Source: Amycolatopsis aidingensis | Lineage (GTDB): Bacteria > Actinomycetota > Actinomycetes > Mycobacteriales > Pseudonocardiaceae | Direction: 5' to 3' | Length of the DNA stretch: 64,000 bases | Assembly (NCBI RefSeq): GCF_018885265.1 | Contig: NZ_CP076538.1 | Span: 4,686,001-4,750,000 of the forward strand | Shown: positions 45,278-53,585 of the stretch, piece after piece | Layout of the letters: every line of letters begins with the position of its first letter | Numbering within the stretch: the first letter of the stretch is position 1 | Translations under genes and position numbers: made by a program | The notes under the pieces: generated by a model | Database searches by the model: none | Told to the model about the DNA's origin: nothing | What the model saw: the letters and a program-made list of their open reading frames with translations, nothing else

Positions 45278-47602
45278 ATGTCCGGCAGCGTTGGTCCGCG
45301 CCGCGCGCGCGATCCGCTTCCCGCGGAGATGACGACCTATATCGGCCGCCGGACCGAGCTGATCGAGGCGCGGCGGCTGCTCGGTACGGCATCCCTGGTG
45401 ACCCTGACCGGGCCTGGCGGGGTAGGCAAGACGAGGCTGGCGCTGCAGGTCGCCGCGGCCGCACGGGCCTCCTTCGACGAGGACGTGGTGTTCGTCGGGC
45501 TGGCCGAGTTGCGCGAGCCGGAGCTGCTGGTGAACACCGTCGCCGACCATCTCGGGCTGGGCGACCGCTCGGCGCGTCCACCGATCGACCTGCTGGTGGA
45601 GCACCTGCGCGCCCGCAGGCTGCTGCTGGTGCTGGACAACTGCGAGCATCTGGTCGAGGCATGCGCGCGGCTGGCGGCCACCCTGCTCACCGACTGCCCC
45701 GAACTGGTGCTGCTGGCGACCAGCCGACAGTCGCTGGGGGTGGCGGGGGAACGGATCCTGCCGGTGTCCCCGCTGGCCGTTCCCGAGCCCGGCGAGTCGA
45801 CCGCGGGGCTGGAACAGTACGAGGGGGTCCAGCTGCTGGTGGACCGGGCCACCGCGGTGGTGCCCTCGTTCGCGATCACCGAGAAGAACGCGGCCGATGT
45901 GACCCGGCTGTGCCAGGCGCTGGACGGGCTCCCATTGGCCATCGAGCTGGCGGCGGTGCGGTTGCGTTCGCTCTCGGTGCGCCAGCTCGCCGACCGGCTG
46001 GACAACAGGTTCACCCTGCTCACCGGGGGACGTCGCGCGGGGCCGAGCAGACATGCCACCTTCCAGGCGCTGATCGACTGGAGTCACGAGCTGTGCACCG
46101 AACCGGAACGCATCCTGTGGGCGCGCACCTCGGTGTTCTCCGGCAGCTTCGGCCTGGACGCCGCCGAGGAGGTGTGCTCGGGTGACGGGCTGGACCGGCA
46201 TGCGGTGCTGGACGTGCTGGACGGCCTGCTGGACAAGTCGATCCTGCTGCGGCAGGAACGGGACGGTGTGGTGCGGTACCGCATGCTGGAACCGGTGCGG
46301 CAGTACGGCGAGGACCGGCTGCACTCGGCCGGTGACCTGGCCAGGATGCGGCGGCGGCACCGCGACTGGTACCTGGAACTGGCCAGGGACTTCGCGGCGG
46401 AATGGTTCGGCGCCGACCAGGTCGGCTGGATCACCCGGCTCAAGCACGAGCACGCCAACCTGCGCCGCGCACTCGACTTCTGCGCGGCCGAGCCCCTGGA
46501 GGCGACCGCAGGGCTGGAGCTGGTGTACGGCGTCAAGGAGTACTGGGTGTTGCGCGGGATCAACACCGAGGGCCGGATGTGGCTCGGCAAGCTGCTCGAC
46601 GCCGCCCCGGACGACTCCCCCGCCAGGGCCGACGGATGGTGGATGTACGCCTTCCTCGCGCTCGTGCAGAGCGACCAGCCCGCCTTCGACTCCGCGCTGG
46701 CCAGCGCGGCCGCGGCGGCCGAGGAACTCGGCGACGAGCGCTCCCGCGCCTATGTCAACCACGTGCGCGCCTACGCGGCGCTGATCGGCGACCGGGCGGA
46801 GGCCGCAGCCGAGCTGTTCCACCTGGCCGCCGAGGAGTTCCGCAGGCAGGGCGACCTCGGCGGGTTGCTGTGGGCCAGGTACAACCACGGTCTTGCCATC
46901 AGCCTCGCCGGTGACCTGGAACGCGGCCGCGAGGTGCTGCGGGACTGCGTGGCCGAGTGCACCGAGCGGGGCGAGGTGTTCTGGCGGTCCTGGGCGCTGT
47001 GGTCCCGCAGTGCCGCCGAGTACCTGCGCGGGGACATGGAGCAGGCCGAGCAAGCGGGGCTGGAGCTGCTGCGGCTGCAGCGGCGCGTCGACGACCGGGC
47101 GATCATCGCCTTCTCGCTGACGGTCATGGCGGGCTGCGCCACCCATCGCGGTGCTCCGCGCCGGGCCGCGCGGCTGCTCGGCGCGGCGACCACGGTATGG
47201 CAGTGGCTCGGCGCGTCCCCCACCAACTACGCGGCGTTCGTCGAACCGATGGAGCGCGATATCGCGCTGGTGACCGGCGAGCTCGGGGTCGAGGAGGCCG
47301 CGAAGGAGTTCGCGGCCGGCGCCGAACTGTCCGCGGAGCAGGCCGTGCGGTACGCCCTCGACGAGGAACAGGACACCGCGACGGACACCGCAACGGCCGC
47401 ACCGGCGCAGGACCCACTGACCAAACGGGAGACCGAGATCGCCGAGCTGGTGACGCAAGGGCTGACCAACAGGGACATCGCCGACCGCCTCGTCATCGCC
47501 CGCCGCACCGCCGAGACCCATGTGGACCACATCCTCGGCAAGCTCGGCTTCACCAGCCGGGCGCAGATCGCCGCCTGGTTCGTGGAGTCCCGCCGCTCCT
47601 GA
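45278..47602 (+). CDS. Large ATP-binding LuxR-type regulator (LAL/AfsR-like STAND)
   Basis: 774 residues from ATG 45278; GGAGG 5 nt upstream favours it over the GTG at 45272. The N-terminal NB-ARC/STAND ATPase has the P-loop GPGGVGKT near residue 45 and a Walker B-like LLLVLDNCEHL near 115. A middle helical region (about 330-690) looks TPR-like. The C-terminal LuxR HTH occupies about 714-771 (LTKRETEIAELVTQGLTNRDIADRL). Such proteins integrate a signal with ATP binding and often switch on secondary metabolism. It is the largest regulator near the assembly line, but 8 kb from its promoter, so control of that cluster is only a possibility. Confidence 0.87.
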   Translation: MSGSVGPRRARDPLPAEMTTYIGRRTELIEARRLLGTASLVTLTGPGGVGKTRLALQVAAAARASFDEDVVFVGLAELREPELLVNTVADHLGLGDRSARPPIDLLVEHLRARRLLLVLDNCEHLVEACARLAATLLTDCPELVLLATSRQSLGVAGERILPVSPLAVPEPGESTAGLEQYEGVQLLVDRATAVVPSFAITEKNAADVTRLCQALDGLPLAIELAAVRLRSLSVRQLADRLDNRFTLLTGGRRAGPSRHATFQALIDWSHELCTEPERILWARTSVFSGSFGLDAAEEVCSGDGLDRHAVLDVLDGLLDKSILLRQERDGVVRYRMLEPVRQYGEDRLHSAGDLARMRRRHRDWYLELARDFAAEWFGADQVGWITRLKHEHANLRRALDFCAAEPLEATAGLELVYGVKEYWVLRGINTEGRMWLGKLLDAAPDDSPARADGWWMYAFLALVQSDQPAFDSALASAAAAAEELGDERSRAYVNHVRAYAALIGDRAEAAAELFHLAAEEFRRQGDLGGLLWARYNHGLAISLAGDLERGREVLRDCVAECTERGEVFWRSWALWSRSAAEYLRGDMEQAEQAGLELLRLQRRVDDRAIIAFSLTVMAGCATHRGAPRRAARLLGAATTVWQWLGASPTNYAAFVEPMERDIALVTGELGVEEAAKEFAAGAELSAEQAVRYALDEEQDTATDTATAAPAQDPLTKRETEIAELVTQGLTNRDIADRLVIARRTAETHVDHILGKLGFTSRAQIAAWFVESRRS

Positions 47603-47777
47603 TCGGACGGTACGTACCCCCACTTACGTAGTCCTCACGATGTGCGGTGCGCGGCCCGCACGGGAGGCTGTGCCACCCAGGGTGGCGACCGTGGCCCACC
47701 CGGCGCACCGCGGAGGCAGGCAGGATGGCACGGCTGGTAGTTCTGACAGGTCACCACGGGCCGGAGCGCTGATCGCG

Positions 47778-48965
47778 ATGACCATCACCGAGCAGCGCGC
47801 GGCACCGGCCGGCGGGTTCCAGCCGCATGTGGGCTTCCTTGCCAAGGCGATCGTCTACGAGATCGAGAACCTGGTACCGGGGTACGCGCAGCGGCTGGCA
47901 GGCCCGTTCGGCGCGACCCTGCGGGAGGGTGTCGAACTGGTCATCCGGTACGGCCTCGGCACGCCGGGGCGGGTCGTGACGCTGCCGGAGCGCTGCGCCC
48001 GGCTGTTCCGCGAGCTGGGCAGGGCCGAGTTCGAGGCGGGCGACGGCCTGGACCGGTTGCAGTCCGCCTACCGGATCGCGGGCAGGGTCGCCTGGCGGCA
48101 GCTGGCCGAGTCCGGGCAGGCGCGAGGGGTGCCCGCGAGCAGGCTGAGCGCCTGTGCCGACGCGGTGTTCGGCTACGTGGACCAGGTGTCCGCACTGTCG
48201 GTGCAGGGTTACACCGCCGCGCACACCACATCGGCCGGGATGCTGGCGCGCCGCAGGCACCTGCTGCTGGAACAGATCCTCGCCACGCCACCAGCCTCGC
48301 CGCGGGCGCTGGCCTCGGCCGCGGCGCAGGCCCGGTGGGCGCTGCCGGACCGGGTCACGATGGTGGCCGTCGAGGCATCCGGCCACCCGGCGCAGCCGGA
48401 CCTTCCCGACCTCGGCGAGGGGACGCTGGCCGACCTCACCGACGCGCGGCCCTGCCTGCTGCTGGCCGCCGAGACGGACCTGGCCGGGATCGCGCGGGCA
48501 CTGGGCGGCAGGCGGATCGCGGCCGGGCCGAGCGTGCCGCTGCGAGACGCCGCGAGCTCGCTGCACTGGGCACGGCGCACCCTGGAGCTGGTGCGTTCCG
48601 GTGCGCTGCCGGACGCCACGGTCACCCGGTGCACCGACCACCTGCTCAGCCTGTGGCTGCGCACCGACCGGTTCCTGCTCGCCGAGCTGCGCCACCGCAG
48701 CCTCGCCCCGCTGGACGAACTCACCGGCAAGCGCAGGGCCCGGCTGAGCGAGACCCTGCTCGCCTGGTTGGAGTCGCCGGACAGCGCGGTGGAGCTGGCG
48801 CAGCGGCTGGGGGTACATCCACAGACCGTCCGGTACCGGCTACGCCAGCTCGAGGAGCTGTTCGGGCGCAGCCTGCACGATCCGGACGAACGGCTCGCGA
48901 TGGAGATCTCACTCCGCGCCGAGCGGGAAACCACTGCCACCAAGGTCACGGAGGTTGACGAGTGA
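47778..48965 (+). CDS. PucR/CdaR-type transcriptional regulator
   Basis: 395 residues from ATG 47778. The middle holds a GGDEF-like pseudo-domain typical of PucR proteins. The C-terminal HTH_30 domain is clear (ETLLAWLESPDSAVELAQRL then GVHPQTVRYRLRQLEELFG, about 330-380). The last codon overlaps the GTG of the lipase gene (GTGA), so regulator and lipase are translated together and the regulator probably controls lipid use or its own operon. A longer frame upstream has no convincing ribosome site. Confidence 0.82.
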   Translation: MTITEQRAAPAGGFQPHVGFLAKAIVYEIENLVPGYAQRLAGPFGATLREGVELVIRYGLGTPGRVVTLPERCARLFRELGRAEFEAGDGLDRLQSAYRIAGRVAWRQLAESGQARGVPASRLSACADAVFGYVDQVSALSVQGYTAAHTTSAGMLARRRHLLLEQILATPPASPRALASAAAQARWALPDRVTMVAVEASGHPAQPDLPDLGEGTLADLTDARPCLLLAAETDLAGIARALGGRRIAAGPSVPLRDAASSLHWARRTLELVRSGALPDATVTRCTDHLLSLWLRTDRFLLAELRHRSLAPLDELTGKRRARLSETLLAWLESPDSAVELAQRLGVHPQTVRYRLRQLEELFGRSLHDPDERLAMEISLRAERETTATKVTEVDE

Positions 48966-50146
48966 ACCGGTCCCGCCTGCTCACGGCCCTGGTGCTCGCG
49001 GTTGTGCTGACCGCGGGCGCCCCGGTTTCGGCCGCACCGCCGCAACCGGCGCCGCCGGGGGACGCCTTCTACCAGCCGCCGTCCCCGCTGCCCGAGGGGC
49101 AGCCGGGCGAGGTGATCCGCTGGCGCCCCAGCAAGGCGGGGCCCGCCCACGAGACCGTGGACGCCTGGCAGGTGATGTACCACTCCACCGACGCGCTGGG
49201 CGAGCCGAACGTGGTGACCGGCACCGTGCTGCTGGGCAAGGACGTCGATCCCGCCATCGCCCCGGTGGTGGCCATGGCCCCCGGAACGCACGGTCCCGCG
49301 TTCCACTGCGCCCCTTCGAAGATGCTGTCCATCGGTGCCTTCTACGAGCAGCCCGCACTGGAGGACCTGCTCGGCCGCGGCTATGCGGTGGCGATGACCG
49401 ACTACGAGGGCTACCACCCCGAGCCGGACACCACCTATGTGGCCGGCAGGGCCATGGGGCACGCTGTGATCGACGCGGTGCGGGCGGCGCAGCGGCTGCC
49501 CGTGGCGGGGCTGTCGGCGGAGGCCGAGGTGGCCTTCCGCGGCTACTCCCAGGGCGGCGGCGCGGCGATGTGGGCGGGCCAGCTGCAGCCGGGGTACGCC
49601 CCGGAGCTGAACCTGGTCGGCGTCGCCGCGGGCGGGGTTCCCGCCGATCTGGCGCAGGTGTCGATCCAGCTCGATGGCGGCCTCGGGTTCGGCCTGCTCG
49701 CCTATGCCCTGCAGGGACTGGACGCCGCCTACCCGCAGCTGCGGCTGGACTCCTACCTCAACGAGGCCGGCCGCACCGAGTTCGCACGGATGCGGCAGGA
49801 GGCCTGCACCTTCGAGCTGCTGGTGGACTACCGGGGCAGGAAGCTGTCGGAGTTCACCACCTCCAGCCCGGTGGTCCAGCCGGAGTGGATGGCCAGGATC
49901 AGGGAGAACGTCCTCGGCGGCACCCCGATCGAGGTCCCGGTGTTCGACTACCACGCGACCGGGGACGACCTGGTGTGGTTCCCGCAGGCAGAGCGGCTGC
50001 GCCAGTCCTACTGCGACCAGGGCGTACCGGTGACCTGGCGGGCCTACGACACCGACCACATCACCCTGGTCTACACCGGCAACGAGGCCGCGCACCAGTT
50101 CATCGCCGACCGGTTCGCGGGCAAGCCGGTCACCTCGAACTGCTGA
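48962..50146 (+). CDS. Secreted lipase (LIP family)
   Basis: 394 residues starting at GTG 48962, coupled to the PucR-like gene by GTGA. The signal peptide is VNRSRLLTALVLAVVLTAG with cleavage near VSAAP. The nucleophile is in GYSQGGG near residue 194, Asp in DYHATGDDLVW near 327 and His in DTDHITLV near 364; cysteines near 119, 281, 360 and the C-terminal Cys suggest disulphides. It is related in plan to the lipase at 38452-39693. Expected substrates are triacylglycerols or other esters outside the cell. Confidence 0.87.
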   Translation: MNRSRLLTALVLAVVLTAGAPVSAAPPQPAPPGDAFYQPPSPLPEGQPGEVIRWRPSKAGPAHETVDAWQVMYHSTDALGEPNVVTGTVLLGKDVDPAIAPVVAMAPGTHGPAFHCAPSKMLSIGAFYEQPALEDLLGRGYAVAMTDYEGYHPEPDTTYVAGRAMGHAVIDAVRAAQRLPVAGLSAEAEVAFRGYSQGGGAAMWAGQLQPGYAPELNLVGVAAGGVPADLAQVSIQLDGGLGFGLLAYALQGLDAAYPQLRLDSYLNEAGRTEFARMRQEACTFELLVDYRGRKLSEFTTSSPVVQPEWMARIRENVLGGTPIEVPVFDYHATGDDLVWFPQAERLRQSYCDQGVPVTWRAYDTDHITLVYTGNEAAHQFIADRFAGKPVTSNC

Positions 50147-50192
50147 GCCGCGCCGGCGGACGGACGGAATGTGCGCGGAAGCCAACGTGACG

Positions 50193-50219
50193 TGGCCCGG
50201 TCGGCGGGCGACCGGGCCA
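50193..50219. terminator. Hairpin between lipase and DUF397 genes
   Basis: An 11-bp perfect stem (TGGCCCGGTCG and its complement) with 5-nt loop lies between the converging lipase and DUF397 genes and can terminate both. Confidence 0.65.
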
Positions 50220-50258
50220 GTACTCCTGCCAGCTTGGAACGAGCCGGCGCCGTGCGGG

Positions 50259-50468
50259 TCAGCTGAGGTGCTGAGCGCGTTCCTTCATCGTGTCGAGGAA
50301 TGCGTCGAAGGCTGAACGTGTGAGCGTGAGGTGCCCACCATTGCGGTTCTTGGTGTCCCGCACCGCGACCAGACGGTTGGACGCGGCCACCTCGACACAC
50401 GCGCCATTGCCCTGTGATCGCGTGCTTGTTCGCCAGGTCGTCCCTGCGGGAATCGGTGTCGACATCAT
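50259..50468 (-). CDS. DUF397 protein
   Basis: 69 residues. The DUF397 pattern is plain: TTWRTSTRSQGNGACVEVA, VAVRDTKNRNG and LTLTRSAFDAFLDTMK. These small proteins are almost always paired with an XRE regulator in actinomycetes (as in the whiJ and bldB-type loci) and are thought to modulate it. Here the XRE gene ends 18 nt upstream on the same strand. Two consecutive ATGs at 50468 and 50465 are possible starts. Confidence 0.85.
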   Translation of the reverse strand: MMSTPIPAGTTWRTSTRSQGNGACVEVAASNRLVAVRDTKNRNGGHLTLTRSAFDAFLDTMKERAQHLS

Positions 50469-50486
50469 GCCGCCTTCAGTTGAACT

Positions 50487-51344
50487 TCAGGTGAGGACCG
50501 AAGCTGCCTGCTCGATCAACCGCGCCGAGCCGGCCCCGTCGGAAGCCAGCTCCCACAACTGATTGTACGCAGTCCGGAAGGCAGCGACCTCGTCGTCCTC
50601 GTCCTCCAGGACGAAGTATGACACGCTCTCAGCGAAGATCACGGCCGGATCGTCCGGGTCCGGAAACTCCAGGATCGTGAAGTTCCGGCCGAGGGCTGGC
50701 CGTGCTCCTACAGCCCACGGGAGTACCCGGGTCTCGATCGTCTCGTAGTTGGATGTCAGGTCGAGCAAGTGCTCGAGTTGCGCACGAAGGACCCTTGGGC
50801 CGCCGACCTGGGTATGGAGAGCGGCCTCGCCCAGCAAAATCCTCAGCTTGAGCGGATCAGCCGCCGTAACACGTTGCTGCCGCGTCATGCGAATGTCGAG
50901 CAGGCGGTCCACGTCCTCGGGCCGCACATGCGGGCTGTACGACGCTATGAGCGCCCGCGCGTACTCCTTGATCTGCACCAGGCCCGGCACGAACTCGCCT
51001 TCGAGCAGGGAGATCGCGTCCGCCTCGTCTTCGAGTTCGTAGTACTCGGCCAGCCGCTTGGGCAGCACATCGTCGTAACGCCTGCGCATGGCGCCGCGCT
51101 TACGGCCCTCCTTGGCGATCTCGACCATCTCGGCGACAACGTCCGCCGGAGCGCCGTATGCCTCCAGCGCGTGCTTGACGCGGAGTGGTTCGGCACTCTG
51201 GCCGTTCTCCATCCGGGAGATCGTTCCGGTGCCGCAGAGCAGCGCCTGTGCGGCGTCGTCCGACGACAAGCCGGCCTGCGTTCGATAGCGGCGCAGCGTT
51301 CGTGCCAGCCGACGACGGCGCATCGGCCTGCTTGACTCACCCAA
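50487..51344 (-). CDS. XRE-family regulator with DUF5753-type C-terminal domain
   Basis: 285 residues if translation starts at TTG 51344, which has GGGAGG 6 nt upstream; a GTG at 51380 lacks a ribosome site. The HTH lies at about 11-65 (LARTLRRYRTQAGLSSDDAA, then GTGTISRMENGQ). The remainder (MRRRYDDVLPKRLAEYYELE through SVSYFVLEDEDDEVAAFR) is the DUF5753 ligand-type domain. With DUF397 it forms a typical actinomycete regulatory pair. Two perfect 12-bp palindromes 87 bp and more upstream are likely its operators. Confidence 0.87.
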   Translation of the reverse strand: MGESSRPMRRRRLARTLRRYRTQAGLSSDDAAQALLCGTGTISRMENGQSAEPLRVKHALEAYGAPADVVAEMVEIAKEGRKRGAMRRRYDDVLPKRLAEYYELEDEADAISLLEGEFVPGLVQIKEYARALIASYSPHVRPEDVDRLLDIRMTRQQRVTAADPLKLRILLGEAALHTQVGGPRVLRAQLEHLLDLTSNYETIETRVLPWAVGARPALGRNFTILEFPDPDDPAVIFAESVSYFVLEDEDDEVAAFRTAYNQLWELASDGAGSARLIEQAASVLT

Positions 51345-51430
51345 CGACGACCTCCCTTGTCCGGGACCAACCTGCTTCACACGCTCGCGGAGCGTTCACA
51401 TCCTGCTTCACCTAATTGGACGATAGCAAA

Positions 51431-51488
51431 ATGGAACGTTCCACTTCTACAGTCTCAAGCTATACCCGCAAGTATGGAACGTTCCACT
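51431..51488. promoter_or_regulatory. Twin palindromic operators TGGAACGTTCCA
   Basis: ATGGAACGTTCCACT occurs twice exactly, at 51431-51445 and 51474-51488, start to start 43 bp. Each contains the perfect palindrome TGGAACGTTCCA. They lie in the divergent gap between the XRE gene (minus) and the run of small plus-strand genes leading to the RiPP locus. The XRE protein is the obvious candidate binder. Confidence 0.75.
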
Positions 51489-51517
51489 ACGGAAAGTCCG
51501 ACTAGGAGGCACCGAGG

Positions 51518-51643
51518 ATGCTAGTCGACCGAACGGACACATCCGAACTCGCGGTGACCAGAGCTCGCCGAGCACGTCACGGCACACGCTGGGGTCACTC
51601 GCGGACATCTCCCGCCGTCTCAACGCGGACAGAAGGCGGCTAA
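51518..51643 (+). CDS. Possible 41-residue small ORF
   Basis: An ATG at 51518 with GGAGG 8 nt upstream opens a 41-codon frame rich in Arg, Thr and Ser ending at TAA 51641-51643. It starts 30 nt after the second palindrome and stops 4 nt before a strong hairpin. No family is recognised. It may be a small protein or a leader peptide; the good ribosome site is the main support. Confidence 0.4.
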   Translation: MLVDRTDTSELAVTRARRARHGTRWGHSRTSPAVSTRTEGG

Positions 51644-51647
51644 GCGT

Positions 51648-51688
51648 GACAGCGCCCCGACCTGCCCCGACCTTGTCGGGGCGCTGTC
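51648..51688. promoter_or_regulatory. Hairpin with two competing 5' arms (terminator/attenuator-like)
   Basis: GACAGCGCCCCGAC (51648-51661) pairs perfectly with 51675-51688. A second GCCCCGAC at 51664-51671 can pair with the same 3' arm using a 3-nt loop. The two folds exclude each other. Position right after the small ORF and before the next gene suits termination or attenuation; no T-tract follows. Confidence 0.5.
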
Positions 51689-51718
51689 CTTCCATCCCTG
51701 CCACGAAGGGAACGGACG

Positions 51719-52063
51719 ATGACCAGCACGATTTCTGATACTGGCTGGGGTCTGCTCGAATCAGCCGAGCGTCACGAGATCTATCTGACCGCAGGCACCA
51801 GCGACGGCGAGCACGTCATGCACTGGCCGCGCACCGATGCGTTGGCTGCCTCCGAATGCGACGACCCGGGCGGGCCCGCACCGGCAACAGCACGGCTGAC
51901 CGAGTACGGACCAGGCACGGTCGAGGTAGTCACCTACCTCCGTCGAACCGGCATCCTCGGCCTTACCCCGGTCAGCCGAGACGATCTCCGCGTGTACCGG
52001 GTCGTCCCGACCGAGGCGGGCCGAGTCCTGCTTGCCGAGCACCGCATCGGCGGTGAACGGTGA
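51719..52063 (+). CDS. Hypothetical protein, 114 aa
   Basis: No family is recognised. The protein is acidic and soluble with no membrane segment; the second half looks like beta-strands (GTVEVVTYLRRTGILGL, LRVYRVVPTEAGRVLL). A GGGA-type ribosome site precedes the ATG. Its stop overlaps the GTG of the next gene, so it belongs to the same operon of small genes behind the twin palindromes. Confidence 0.65.
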   Translation: MTSTISDTGWGLLESAERHEIYLTAGTSDGEHVMHWPRTDALAASECDDPGGPAPATARLTEYGPGTVEVVTYLRRTGILGLTPVSRDDLRVYRVVPTEAGRVLLAEHRIGGER

Positions 52064-52329
52064 CCAGCGACAGCGGGCTTACGGTGGCCGATGCGCTGGC
52101 CCTGCTCGACAGCCCACCCGACAGGTCCCTCGTGCCCAACCTGCCCCGCTGGGAAGCGATCCCGCTGGGCACGGCCTGCTGCGAGGTCTGCCAGGAACAG
52201 CCGCAGAGCCGCCCCCACCTGGCCGGGTGGCGCCGCGTGGTCCTGGATGACCACGGACACGTCGAGGAACAGTTGTACTGCACCGTCCACGCCGAGCAGG
52301 CCGATCGGCTATGTCCGCCGTCGTCGTGA
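52060..52329 (+). CDS. Hypothetical protein with possible zinc site, 89 aa
   Basis: Starts at GTG 52060 (GTGA overlap with the gene before). Cys residues in ACCEVCQEQ and a later YCTVHAEQAD could bind a metal (CxxC plus C/H). No known family is assigned. It overlaps the next gene, so the three small genes are translationally coupled. Confidence 0.6.
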   Translation: MTSDSGLTVADALALLDSPPDRSLVPNLPRWEAIPLGTACCEVCQEQPQSRPHLAGWRRVVLDDHGHVEEQLYCTVHAEQADRLCPPSS

Positions 52330-52697
52330 CCGGCCAGGAGGTGCCGGACGAGTTGATCGAGGTCCCGCTCGCCGACTCCTACGGCACTGTGCACGCCACC
52401 GTGCCGGCCTGGAACGTGGCCGGGCTGCTGCTGCACCGCCGCCCCCGGCTGGAACGGCTCCAGCTCGGCTATCAGGTTCGCGAGAACTCCCGCATCTGGT
52501 TGCTGTGCATTCCCGACCATGGCTACCTGCCCCTGGAGTGCTACTCGAAGGCCGCCGCGACCAAGGCGGCCCGAGCGTTCCGCCGGGACGCCGACGACCG
52601 CGCGGTCACCGGCTACACCTCAGCCGACCTGGCCCTGTGGGTCCGCGCATGGTGCTCACGCAACCCGGACGCCGTACCTCTACTCGGCTACGACTGA
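52311..52697 (+). CDS. Hypothetical protein, 128 aa
   Basis: The frame opens at ATG 52311; a GTG at 52326 overlapping the previous stop is an equally likely start. Contains PAWNVAGLLLHRRPRLERLQLGY and a Trp-rich C-terminal helix (SADLALWVRAWC). No family or motif is recognised. It ends the coupled trio of small genes. The 225 bp after it (52698-52922) hold no convincing gene. Confidence 0.6.
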   Translation: MSAVVVTGQEVPDELIEVPLADSYGTVHATVPAWNVAGLLLHRRPRLERLQLGYQVRENSRIWLLCIPDHGYLPLECYSKAAATKAARAFRRDADDRAVTGYTSADLALWVRAWCSRNPDAVPLLGYD

Positions 52698-52922
52698 CGA
52701 CTCGGCGGGATCGAGCGCCGGGCGCGGACCCAGCCACGGGCGCTCGACTCGCCTTCCCGACCGGGCGCCCGGTGTCGGCCGGACGCGGCCGATCCCCGGG
52801 CACCGTGCGCCCGGTCCCGGTCCTAACAGGAAAGGAGTTCGCGTTGGCAAGGCAACGGTCACCGCCGCAGGTCCGGTAGTCCCACCTACCCACAAATCAG
52901 GCCGATCAAAGGGAATTACGGA

Positions 52923-53141
52923 ATGACCACACCAACCAAGGCTACTGCGGAGCGAGTCCGGTTCACTGGTCCGGAAAGGACGGAACTCGCCGAGGAACTG
53001 AAACGGCGATACGAGCAGGGCGACAGCATTCGCACTCTCGCGGACTCCTGTGGCCGCTCCTGCGGCTTCGTCCATCGCCTTCTCACCGAAGCCAGAACCA
53101 CCCTTCGCTCCCGGGGCGGCAGCCGTCCAGGGAACGACTAG
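52923..53141 (+). CDS. Small helix-turn-helix protein, 72 aa
   Basis: The sequence RVRFTGPERTELAEELKRRY followed by SIRTLADSCGRSCGFVHRLL is a short HTH domain protein type common in actinomycetes; the recognition helix is around residues 48-60. It ends with RSRGG, also usual. It lies 123 nt upstream of the RiPP precursor on the same strand and could regulate it. Confidence 0.75.
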   Translation: MTTPTKATAERVRFTGPERTELAEELKRRYEQGDSIRTLADSCGRSCGFVHRLLTEARTTLRSRGGSRPGND

Positions 53142-53264
53142 ACCCGATGTCCGCTACCGCCCGGATGCACCATCTTGGCGAACCTTGCCTGACGGCCGTA
53201 CACCTGACGTCTATCTCTGGTAGTCACAGGTGGAGTTCGCACAGCTACCGATTGGAGTGATCTT

Positions 53265-53585
53265 GTGAGCGCGAAGACGGAGCCGCTCGTGGGTGTGCAC
53301 AGTGTGTTCCCGCTCGGGGACTACAAAGGGCCGAGCATGGATCGCGCAGGCTCCCCGGCCCGGCCGTTCGGACTCCGGTTCGCCGTGCGCCCGGTGCCCT
53401 CGTCGTCGGTGCCCGCCGCCGACTTCTCGAACTGGGCCTACGACCCGAAGCGCCAAATTGCCGTGGTGACCGAGGACGGCATCAGCATCGAGGCGGCCAA
53501 GCACTCGACGGGGCCGACGCAGACGCCGACCAACACTGAGGATGGGACCCGGTTCGAACGCGACGAGGACGTGACGGAGGACTGA
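53265..53585 (+). CDS. RiPP precursor of ATP-grasp (graspetide/imiditide-type) system
   Basis: 106 residues from GTG 53265 with GGAG 7 nt upstream. The segment PFGLRF (34-39) followed by an aromatic/YDPKRQ region resembles the leader of putative ATP-grasp target peptides. The C-terminal half holds Thr/Ser donors (S81, T82, T85, T87, T89, T91, T95) and a strongly acidic end (E98 to D106) suited to ester macrocycles. The motif TEDG occurs twice (69-72 and 91-94); Asp-Gly is the preferred aspartimide site. The stop overlaps the ATG of the ATP-grasp gene. Assignment rests on these features and the two partner enzymes. Confidence 0.82.
   Translation: MSAKTEPLVGVHSVFPLGDYKGPSMDRAGSPARPFGLRFAVRPVPSSSVPAADFSNWAYDPKRQIAVVTEDGISIEAAKHSTGPTQTPTNTEDGTRFERDEDVTED

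Noticed and set aside
45233..47623. Long minus-strand frame opposite the LAL gene
   Set aside because: The plus strand carries P-loop and LuxR HTH; the minus frame is a compositional shadow.
51447..51704. 85-residue minus-strand frame after the twin palindromes
   Set aside because: It would cross the operators, the small ORF and the hairpin, and shows no domain.
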